From positions 1 to 21,170 of the forward strand of contig JBBRYB010000048.1 in NCBI GenBank assembly GCA_038238115.1: a stretch of 21,170 bases of DNA. Direction: 5' to 3'. This stretch comes from JBBRYB01 sp038238115 (GTDB lineage Bacteria > Actinomycetota > Actinomycetes > Propionibacteriales > Nocardioidaceae). The translations under genes were made by a program, and so were the position numbers. The first letter of the stretch is position 1. The number at the start of each line of letters is the position of its first letter. The notes below the pieces were generated by a model, which saw nothing but the letters and a program-made list of their open reading frames with translations, did no database searches and had not been told where the DNA came from. Below are positions 14,343-21,170 of this stretch, piece after piece.

Positions 14343-15581
14343 GCCGCCTTAGCCGGCTGATCGCCGAACTGTGTCCGCAAGGAGTCGAGTCGAAGTCGCT
14401 CGACCAGCTTGGTGCGCTTTACAACGGCCTTACGGGAAAGTCGAAGGCCGACTTTTCGGCTGGAAACGCGCGGTTCGTGACCTACGTAAACGTGTTCAAC
14501 AACCTCTCGGCGGATGTTGCGCCGGACAGCATGGTTCGAGTTGCGGAGGGGGAGCGCCAGAACCGTGTCCGGTACGGCGACGTGTTGTTCACTGCTTCCT
14601 CCGAGAGTGCCAACGAGGTCGGGCATGGCATCGGGTGTCACCGTCGAGCCTTCGGATCCGCTGTATCTCAACAGCTTCTGCTTTGGCTTCCGACCTCGCG
14701 ATGTGCAGGAACTTGATCCCGAGTTCACCAAGCACCTGTTCCACTCGGCCGAGGTTCGCCAGCAGATCATCAAGACGGCCAGCGGCGTAACTCGAATCAA
14801 CATCTCCAAAGAGCGATTCCGCCGCATTGAGATTCCCGTTCCGCCGCTGGCGATTCAGCGCGAAATTGCTGCAATTCTTGATAAAATGGAGATGCTGAAA
14901 GCCGAGCTGAAAGCCGAGCTTGAATTTCGCTCTCGCCAGTATGCGTACTACCGACGGATTATCCTCGATCGCGTCCAAGCAGCCGTGGTTCCCCTATCCA
15001 GTCTCGGCAGATGGCAGGGTGGGATCACCCCTTCGAAGGGGAACCCCGCCTACTGGGAATCGGGCACGATTCCTTGGCTCGCTTCGATGGACGTGAGCAA
15101 CACGAGCACGGACGCAATCCGAGGCCGAATCACCGAGCTCGCGCTGAGCGAGACCTCCCTGCGTCTTGTGCCTGCACCATCGGTCGCGGTCGTCATGCGG
15201 TCCAACATCCTTCGACGTAAGCTGCCCGTCGGCCTGATCAAGGTGGATACGACGGTGAACCAGGACATGAGAGTCCTTGTGCCCGGTGAGGGCGTTGACG
15301 CTGAGTACGTGTTCCAGGCACTTCAAGCAGACAGCGAGCGAATCCGATCGGAATGCGTCCGCACAGACGGTTCGATGGCCGCCGTTGACTCGCAGGGCTT
15401 CCTCGGTTGGGAGATCTCGCTGCCCTCGCTCACGGAGCAACGTCGTATCGCGAAGAGACTTCGTTACTTTGACGCGATCGTGAACGACCTGTCGATCGGG
15501 CTCCCGGCCGAGATCGCCGCGCGCCGCCAGCAGTACGAGTACTACAGGGACAAGTTGCTCACGTTCGAGGAAGCAGCGTGA
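14339..15581 (+). pseudogene. hsdS: type I specificity subunit HsdS, frameshifted in TRD1
   Basis: GTG 14339 overlaps the hsdM stop, with GAGGGAG 8 bases upstream. Read through one frameshift the protein has about 413 residues, normal for HsdS: TRD1 (to about 155), a conserved helical spacer, TRD2 (about 210-350) and a C-terminal helix (RRQQYEYYRDKLL). In the first frame the text GDVLFTASSESANEVG is followed by unrelated residues and a stop at 14716. The second frame resumes as MASGVTVEPSDPLYLNSF, so one extra G in GGG at 14621-14623 explains the break. The spacer holds a duplicated LKAE unit (14895-14918). Base composition around 14850-14960 is visibly more A/T-rich than hsdM and hsdR, suggesting an imported specificity module. 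As written the complex would lack a full specificity subunit. Confidence 0.9.
14895..14918 (+). repeat. tandem 12-bp repeat in the hsdS spacer
   Basis: Two perfect copies of CTGAAAGCCGAG, encoding LKAE-LKAE in the helix between the two target-recognition domains. In EcoR124I/II the number of a comparable 4-residue repeat (TAEL) sets the spacer length of the DNA target. The same position and length here suggest similar behaviour. Confidence 0.8.
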
Positions 15582-18500
15582 CCGAGTTCCCCGAGCTTGG
15601 CGCGGCGGGCAGCGCCACCCACTTCGAGCCGATCTCGGTCAGTGACGAGAGCACGGTGGTCGCGGAGTTCGTGCCTGAGGACTGGAAGGAGAGTGGCTAC
15701 CAGAGCGAGGCTGAGCTGGAAGCTGCGTTCGTCAAGCTGCTTCAGGGTCAGGCCTACGAGTATCTGCCGATCGTCAGCTCCTCCGCTCTGGAGACCAATC
15801 TGCGCGCCCAGCTCGAAACGCTGAACAAGATCGAGTTCACCGACCCAGAGTGGCAACGGTTCTTCAACGAGTCCGTCGCGGGCAAGAACGATGGGATCGT
15901 CGAGAAGACGGCCCGCATCCAGGAAGACCACATCCAGGTCCTCAAGCGCGACGACGGCACGGTCAAGAACATCTACCTGATCGACAAGTCCAACATCCAC
16001 AACAACCGGCTCCAGGTCATCAACCAGTACGAGGTCGACGGCGCCCGCTCGAACCGCTACGACGTGACCGTGTTGGTCAACGGACTGCCGATGGTGCACA
16101 TCGAGCTCAAGCGCCGCGGTGTCGACATCCGGGAGGCGTTCAACCAGATCAACCGCTACCAGCGGGACAGCTTCTGGGCCGACTCCGGCCTGTTCCAGTA
16201 CGTCCAACTGTTCGTGATCAGCAACGGCACTCTGACGAAGTACTACTCCAACACGACCCGCGAGCGGCACGTCAGTGAGACTGTCGGGGGCAAGCGCGGC
16301 AGGAAGCAGTCGTCCAACACTTTCGAGTTCACGAGCTGGTGGGCCGATGCGAGCAACCGGGCGATCGCCGACCTGACCGGGTTCACCAAGACGTTCTTCG
16401 CCAAGCACACCCTGCTCAACATCCTGACGAAGTACTGCGTCTTTGACGTCGACCGCAACCTGCTGGTGATGCGCCCGTATCAGATCGTCGCAGCCGAGCG
16501 GATCCTTCAGCGCATCGAAACTTCCACCAACTGCAAGAAGCTCGGGAGCATCGGAGCCGGCGGCTACGTGTGGCACACCACCGGCTCGGGCAAGACGCTC
16601 ACCAGCTTCAAGGCCGCCCAGCTGGCGAGCAAGCTGCCGAGCGTCGACAAGGTCCTTTTCGTCGTCGACCGGAAAGACCTCGACTACCAGACGCAGCGGG
16701 AGTACGACCGGTTCGAGAGGGGCGCGGTCGACGGCACGACCAATACTGCGCACCTCAAGCGGAGGCTGGAGGATCCGACGTCGCGGATCATCGTCACGAC
16801 GATCCAGAAGCTCGCCAGGTTCGTCAGCTATGAGCGAGGGCACGACGTGTTCGGCTCGCATGTGGTGGTGATCTTCGATGAGTGCCATCGCAGCCAGTTC
16901 GGCGATATGCATATGGCCATCACGAACGTCTTCCGTCGCTACAACCTGTTCGGCTTCACCGGCACCCCGATCTTCGCCGAGAACGCTGGGGCGAGCGGCA
17001 ACCCGCAACTGCGCACCACCGAGCAGGCATTCGGCGACAAACTCCACACGTACACGATCGTCGATGCGATCAATGACAAGAACGTGCTGCCGTTCCGTAT
17101 CGACTACGTCAACACACTGAAGATCCCGGCGGACCTGACCGACAAGCAGGTCGCCGCGATCAACACCGAGGCAGCCCTGCTGAGTCCGGAGCGAGTCGGA
17201 GCGGTGACGTCGTACATCCTCGACCACTTCGACCAGAAGACCCGCCGCAACTCGACCTACCGGCTGGGGGAGAGGCGCGTCGCCGGCTTCAACTCGATGT
17301 TCGCGACCGCGTCCATTGACGCAGCGAAGCGCTACTACAAGGCGTTCGAGGAAGCGCAGCGTGTGCGGGAGGAGACAGTCCCGGGGTACCAGCGCCTCAA
17401 GGTCGGCCTGATCTTCAGCTACGCCGCCAACGAGGACCTCGATGGCGACATCCTGGGGGAGGAGGAGTTCGAGACCAGCGACCTTGATGCCAGCTCCCGC
17501 GACTTCCTCGAAGATGCGATCCAGGACTACAACGGCATGTTCGGCACGAGCTTCGACACCTCTGCCGATCGGTTCCAGAACTACTACAAGGACCTGTCGC
17601 AGCGACTGAAGAACCGAGAGCTCGACCTCGCGATCGTCGTCAACATGTTCCTGACGGGCTTCGACGCCACGACCCTGAACACCCTTTGGGTCGACAAGAA
17701 CCTCCGCCAACACGGCCTGATCCAGGCGTACTCGCGGACCAACCGGATCCTCAACTCGGTCAAGACCTACGGCAACATCGTCAGCTTCCGCGACCTGGAG
17801 CAGGCCACCAACGACGCGCTGTCGCTCTTCGGCAACAAGGACGCCAAGGGCATCGTCCTGCTCAAGCCCTACGCCGATTACTACGCCGAATACACCAAGC
17901 TCGTCGCCGACCTCACGACTCTGTTCCCTCTCGGACGGCCGATCGTCGGCGAGGCAGCGCAGAAGGAGTTCATCGCACTGTTCGGCGCGATCCTGCGACT
18001 ACGCAACATCCTGGTGTCCTTTGATGACTTCGTCGGGCACGAGCTCCTGACCGAGCGCGACTTTCAGGATTACCGGAGCATCTACCTCAACCTGTACGCG
18101 GAGTTCCGCGGCCAGGACGCAGCCGAAAAGGAGTCGATCAACGACGACGTCGTCTTCGAAATCGAGCTCATCAAACAGGTCGAGGTCAACGTCGACTACA
18201 TCCTGCTGCTGGTCGAGCAGTGGCGAGAGGCCCGCGGGAACGGCTCCGACGTCGAGATGGCCGCGCTGATGAACATCCTGCGTGCCATCGACTCCAGCAT
18301 CACGCTGCGCAACAAGCGCGACCTCATCCTTGCCTTCGTTGACTCGGTCAACGTCACCGGTGACACCAGCGAGGACTGGCGCAGGTTCGTTGATGCGAAG
18401 AAGGCGGAGGAACTCGAAGAACTCATTGTGGCGGAGGGGCTCAAGCCCGAGGAGACGCGTGCCTTCGTCGAGGAGGCGTTCCGTGACGGCGCGATTCCCA

Positions 18501-18634
18501 CTGCAGGCACAGCGATCACGAAGATCCTGCCGCCCGTCTCCCGGTTCGCGGCCGACGGCAACCACGCACTCAAGAAGCAAACCGTCCTGGCCCGACTCGT
18601 CGCGTTCTTCGATCGCTACTTCAGCCTGGTGTGA
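15578..18634 (+). CDS. hsdR: type I restriction endonuclease subunit HsdR
   Basis: 1018 residues; GTG 15578 overlaps the hsdS stop (GTGA) and follows GAGGAAG. The N-terminal nuclease domain shows D162, then E176-L177-K178 in MVHIELKRRG, and QINRY (QxxxY), the standard type I PD-(D/E)XK site. The SF2 translocase follows: HTTGSGKT (P-loop 336-340), IFDECH (D434-H437), FGFTGTPIF, then MFLTGFDATTLNTLWVDKNL and QAYSRTNRILN as motifs V and VI. A helical C-terminal region completes it. The subunit pulls DNA using ATP and cuts far from the target when the site is unmethylated. It looks intact. The fourth gene begins one base after its stop. Confidence 0.95.
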   Translation: MTEFPELGAAGSATHFEPISVSDESTVVAEFVPEDWKESGYQSEAELEAAFVKLLQGQAYEYLPIVSSSALETNLRAQLETLNKIEFTDPEWQRFFNESVAGKNDGIVEKTARIQEDHIQVLKRDDGTVKNIYLIDKSNIHNNRLQVINQYEVDGARSNRYDVTVLVNGLPMVHIELKRRGVDIREAFNQINRYQRDSFWADSGLFQYVQLFVISNGTLTKYYSNTTRERHVSETVGGKRGRKQSSNTFEFTSWWADASNRAIADLTGFTKTFFAKHTLLNILTKYCVFDVDRNLLVMRPYQIVAAERILQRIETSTNCKKLGSIGAGGYVWHTTGSGKTLTSFKAAQLASKLPSVDKVLFVVDRKDLDYQTQREYDRFERGAVDGTTNTAHLKRRLEDPTSRIIVTTIQKLARFVSYERGHDVFGSHVVVIFDECHRSQFGDMHMAITNVFRRYNLFGFTGTPIFAENAGASGNPQLRTTEQAFGDKLHTYTIVDAINDKNVLPFRIDYVNTLKIPADLTDKQVAAINTEAALLSPERVGAVTSYILDHFDQKTRRNSTYRLGERRVAGFNSMFATASIDAAKRYYKAFEEAQRVREETVPGYQRLKVGLIFSYAANEDLDGDILGEEEFETSDLDASSRDFLEDAIQDYNGMFGTSFDTSADRFQNYYKDLSQRLKNRELDLAIVVNMFLTGFDATTLNTLWVDKNLRQHGLIQAYSRTNRILNSVKTYGNIVSFRDLEQATNDALSLFGNKDAKGIVLLKPYADYYAEYTKLVADLTTLFPLGRPIVGEAAQKEFIALFGAILRLRNILVSFDDFVGHELLTERDFQDYRSIYLNLYAEFRGQDAAEKESINDDVVFEIELIKQVEVNVDYILLLVEQWREARGNGSDVEMAALMNILRAIDSSITLRNKRDLILAFVDSVNVTGDTSEDWRRFVDAKKAEELEELIVAEGLKPEETRAFVEEAFRDGAIPTAGTAITKILPPVSRFAADGNHALKKQTVLARLVAFFDRYFSLV

Positions 18635-18635
18635 C

Positions 18636-19382
18636 GTGACGGATTCGAGTACGCGGGGCGAGGGGTGGGGCTGGGACCAGCCCGGCCCCGCGTGGGGCGC
18701 TCGGGCCTTCGCGCCGAAGTCTGGCCAGGATCACCTCGGGTTGGGCTCGGTCAGCTCCGACCGCATCCTCCCCACACTGTCGCCGGGCCTCAACGTGCTG
18801 ACGGTCCACCCTCGGTACTGGTCGTTCTACTCGTGGGTGCTTGACGATTTCTGGGCGGCCGACCTGCCACGCAATCGCGCCAGTTTCGTTAGCTTCTACC
18901 GGCCGCGCGAAGCCGTCTTCTCGATGGCCTGTCACGTCTGCGATGCGCCCGAACACGCCACCATCGCCGGCAACGTGAACGGCAGCAGGCGGATCAGCCC
19001 GAAGGTCAGCGACTCCGACTTCGATCCGCAGTTCGACTACATCAAGGAGCCGCTCGGCGGCTACGGGCTCTACTACCGGTCCGCCATGGAGCTGACTGGG
19101 TCCCTTGTGGTCGCGTCTCCGGCCAATGGATTCCCGGTCGACGCTCCGACGCCTATCGGGCGCGCTCTCGCAGCGTCGTTTCGATCTGCAGTTGCAGGCA
19201 CGGAGGTCAGCGAGCTGCTCAGCGAAGGCAGAGTCTCCCAACCGATAGCCCGCGAGGCCCTTGTCGAGTTCGCGCGGAAGGCATGCCTGTGCAAATTGCG
19301 TGTGGCTGAGGCCCACGACCTGCCGCTGCTGCGCGACCTGTTCCTCCACTTAGCCCGGATCATTCACGCGCCGGCGGCGTGA
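18636..19382 (+). CDS. fourth gene of the hsd operon, unknown function, 3'-truncated by an IS
   Basis: GTG 18636 follows the hsdR stop after one base, so translation is probably coupled. The reading gives 248 residues, but the last ~10 (LARIIHAPAA) are encoded by the left end of the IS1380 element; native sequence ends near 19348. Visible text: GQDHLGLGSVSSDRILPTLS, PRYWSFYSWVLDDFW, FYRPREAVFSMACHVCD, LGGYGLYYRS and a CLCKLR segment near residue 218. The general pattern LGLGS-x(n)-LSPG-x(n)-RYWSFY is distantly like DUF6361-type proteins, but I cannot name the family. There is no signal peptide or membrane segment. Position suggests an accessory to the type I system. The lost part cannot be recovered here; its length is unknown. 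Confidence 0.75.
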   Translation: MTDSSTRGEGWGWDQPGPAWGARAFAPKSGQDHLGLGSVSSDRILPTLSPGLNVLTVHPRYWSFYSWVLDDFWAADLPRNRASFVSFYRPREAVFSMACHVCDAPEHATIAGNVNGSRRISPKVSDSDFDPQFDYIKEPLGGYGLYYRSAMELTGSLVVASPANGFPVDAPTPIGRALAASFRSAVAGTEVSELLSEGRVSQPIAREALVEFARKACLCKLRVAEAHDLPLLRDLFLHLARIIHAPAA

Positions 19383-19472
19383 TCGGCGCGTAGAACCACA
19401 GAAGTGCCTGCCCAGCAGGGGAAACTTGGTCTTGCGACGGAACAAGTTCTCCAACTGGAAGGCACTCTGCAG

Positions 19473-20872
19473 GTGAAGCGTAGTTCGTGGTCGAGTGGTC
19501 TGTCAGTAACCGGTGGCGGTGTCGGCGTGGTGGCCCACGCCGGCTGCGTCGGGCTGCGTCTCGTAGGTGATCGAACGGGTCTGACCGGGCAACTCTCCAA
19601 GGCACTGGCACGGCGCTCGTTCACCCCGGTCCACGACCGGGGCAGGGTCCTGGTCGATGTGGCGGTGATGATCGCTGATGGCGGTGAAGCGATCGCCGAC
19701 ATCGAGGTCCTGCGCCACCAGGCACCGGTGCTCGGTGCGGTGGCCTCCCAGGCCACGGTCTGGCGGGCACTCGATGAGATCAGTACCGGGCAGGTCAAGA
19801 AGATCGCTGTGGCCAGGGCCAGGACCCGACGCCACGTCTGGGCCCTCATGAACGCCTCACCCGAGGGCTTTCCTGCTTCGAAGGTGGCCGGCACCGACCT
19901 CGGCGAGGTGGTCGTGCTCGACGTGGACGCCACGATCGTGGTCGCCCACAGTGAGAAGGAGCAAGCGACACCGACGTTCAAGAAGACGTTCGGGTACCAC
20001 CCGATCGGTGTGTGGTGCGACAACACGAATGAGTTCCTCGCCGCGTCTTTGCGGACCGGGAAGGCGGGCTCGAACACCGCGACCGATCACGTCGAGGTCC
20101 TCACTGCAGCGATCACCCAGGTCCCCGCCGCACAGCGGAAGAACCTGCTGGTCCGTAGCGATGGCGCGGGCGCCTCCCACAGGCTCCTGGCGTGGCTCAC
20201 CGAACAAGGCCAGATCCGGGGGCGCCGTGTGGAGTACAGCGTCGGCTACGCGGTCACCGAGAAGATCCGCGAAGCGATCAGCCTCGTCCCCGCAGTCGTG
20301 TGGACACCCGCCAGTGATGCCGACGGCGGGGTCCGTGAAGGCGGTGATGTCGCCGAGCTCACTGGGCTGCTGGACCTCTCGACATGGCCAGCCGGGATGC
20401 GGCTCATCGTGCGCCGCGAACGACCCCCCCCGGTGCGCAGCTGTCGTTGTTCGAAGAGAGCGACGGGTGGCGCTACCAAGTGATCGCGACCAACACCACC
20501 ACCGGACAGTTGGCGTTCCTCGAGGCCCGCCACCGTGCCCACGCCCGCGTAGAGGACCGGATCCGCATCGCCAAAGACACCGGCCTGGGCCGGTTCCCCT
20601 CACGCGAGTTCGCCATCAACCAGGCCTGGCTGACAGCGACCATGATCGCCGCCGACCTCACCGCCTGGACCCGGCTCCTCGCCTTCACCGGCGACGCCCA
20701 GGTCCTCGCCCCCTGCGAACCGAAAGCGCTGCGCTACCGGCTCCTGCACGCACCAGCACGCCTCGTTCACACCGGACGACGACGACTACTACAGATCCCC
20801 GACACCTGGCCCTGGGCGGCAGCGTTCGTCGCGGTCTTCGCCAACATCGCCGCGATCCCACCACCAGCCTGA
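19473..20872 (+). pseudogene. IS1380-family DDE transposase, frameshifted at C8
   Basis: GTG 19473 (VKRSSWSSGLSVTGGGVGVV) follows AAGG and begins at the usual family N-terminus. The protein runs through DRGRVLVDVAVMIADGGEAI, the VLDVDATIVVAHSEKE block with the catalytic aspartates, TFKKTFGYHPIGVWCDNT, and the AGASHRLLAWL region. At the eight-C run 20424-20431 the frame leaves the family sequence and stops at 20483; the expected continuation (GAQLSLFEESDGWRYQVIAT to the end PPPA) lies in another frame ending at 20872. Nine Cs would restore one reading. The late Glu and C-terminal domain are therefore lost unless ribosomes slip. Family role: cut-and-paste movement of the surrounding IS. Confidence 0.85.
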
Positions 20873-21009
20873 ACACCCCGCCCGCCCGCAACCCGAGGAC
20901 CCGGAGAACCGCACCCGACAGCGACAGTCGGCCTACTGCCCGACCCCGGAACCAACCCAGGCAGCGCCCACGCCGTCAACCTCGACGCACAGCCGTCCAA
21001 CTACCTCCA
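20873..21009. other. non-coding 3' part of the IS1380 element
   Basis: Between the transposase end and the right inverted repeat. C-rich sequence without a recognisable gene or terminator. Confidence 0.4.
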
Positions 21010-21025
21010 TGAAAGACCGGGGTTA

Positions 21026-21170
21026 GGGTCAATACCGTTCAGTTAGATGATCGGGTGGTAGGTGGGTGGGTGCTGCGGTTGTGGCCAGTCAGCGTGGTGG
21101 GCTCGTTTGACGTGCCACTTGGGCATCTTGCGTTTGATGACTCGAGGTGCCGCGCGCTGACGTCGGGCTG
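21026..21170 (-). mobile_element. end of a second insertion sequence, running off the window
   Basis: The terminus begins with GGGTCAATACCG directly at the IS1380 right end; this kind of GGGTCAATACC end is common in IS4-type elements. A transposase C-terminus reads toward this end. Only about 145 bp are present, and the IS family is tentative. Confidence 0.5.
21043..21170 (-). CDS. IS transposase C-terminus (IS4-like), partial
   Basis: The minus frame from the right edge to TAA at 21043-21045 gives about 41 residues, including PRVIKRKMPKWHVKRAHHAD and then WPQP. The basic pattern R-V-x-K-R-K-M-x(n)-K-R near the C-terminus is typical of IS4-type transposases. The rest of the gene, including its catalytic residues, is outside the window. 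It stops 16 bases before the presumed IS terminus, a normal spacing. Confidence 0.55.
   Translation of the reverse strand, partial: ARRQRAAPRVIKRKMPKWHVKRAHHADWPQPQHPPTYHPII

Larger units (their letters stand above)
19349..21027 (+). mobile_element. IS1380-family insertion sequence
   Basis: Terminal inverted repeats: left end CTTAGCCCGGATCATTCA (19349-19366) matches the complement of the right end TGAAAGACCGGGGTTAGG (21010-21027) at 13 of 18 positions. Length is about 1.68 kb, normal for the family, with one transposase gene. No target duplication is seen between the flanks, which fits later rearrangement or adjacency to another IS on the right. It interrupts the fourth gene of the hsd operon. 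Confidence 0.75.

Noticed and set aside
15542..17713. 723-codon minus-strand open frame
   Set aside because: It is fully antisense to hsdR and the hsdS end; its composition is typical of a complementary frame in high-GC DNA.
18282..18635. Upstream extension of the fourth hsd-operon gene
   Set aside because: It lies inside hsdR in another frame and is Arg/Ser-rich shadow text; the real start is GTG 18636.
1..21170. CRISPR array
   Set aside because: No regularly spaced identical repeats of 20-40 bp were seen anywhere.

Overview
The window is high-GC DNA with frequent GTG starts and actinobacterial-type protein families (actinophage-like integrases, a MobF/TraA relaxase with its own helicase, VapBC45-like genes, IS1380). 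It most likely comes from an actinomycete. The genus cannot be fixed from this sequence. The whole window reads as accessory DNA: two integration modules, a mobilization gene, toxin-antitoxin genes, a type I restriction-modification operon and insertion sequences.

Region 1 (1-3505). A GAF-PAS sensor histidine kinase runs off the left edge. Next comes scar DNA: a VOC/glyoxalase 3' fragment abuts a hipA gene cut to its first ~28 codons, while the hipB antitoxin gene is intact and is flanked by three operator-like palindromes whose centres are exactly 60 bp apart. A tyrosine recombinase follows (minus strand), split by a frameshift before its HxxR/H/Y residues. It is followed by a nested TGCCATCA inverted repeat and then by the 3' half of a tRNA-Met(CAT) gene with a terminator hairpin. 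That half-tRNA has no 5' half and is best read as the right attachment site of the element lying to its left.

Region 2 (3506-11771). Immediately beyond the att site begins a second integration module (excisionase-like gene plus intact tyrosine integrase). It is followed by an AbiEi-type antitoxin/regulator without its usual AbiEii partner, a DUF433/PIN pair resembling VapBC45, a convergent DUF6880-like gene, a strongly pyrimidine-biased intergenic tract, and a 1140-residue MobF relaxase-helicase. Its Shine-Dalgarno sits inside a perfect hairpin. No coupling protein or secretion genes are visible, so the right-hand element looks mobilizable rather than self-transferring, at least within this window.

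Region 3 (11772-19350). A GIY-YIG/DUF4357 gene is divergent from a tightly packed type I R-M operon: hsdM, hsdS, hsdR and a fourth gene of unknown function, with GTGA overlaps between the first three and one base before the fourth. hsdS carries a single-base frameshift in its first target-recognition domain and a duplicated 12-bp LKAE-coding repeat in its central spacer. The fourth gene is cut off by an IS1380-family element.

Region 4 (19349-21170). This holds the IS1380 element, whose transposase is frameshifted at a C8 tract, abutting the end of another IS that continues off the right edge. Several genes are each broken by one base (int1, hsdS, IS transposase). That means either real decay of the island or base-calling errors at short runs; read-level checks would separate these.
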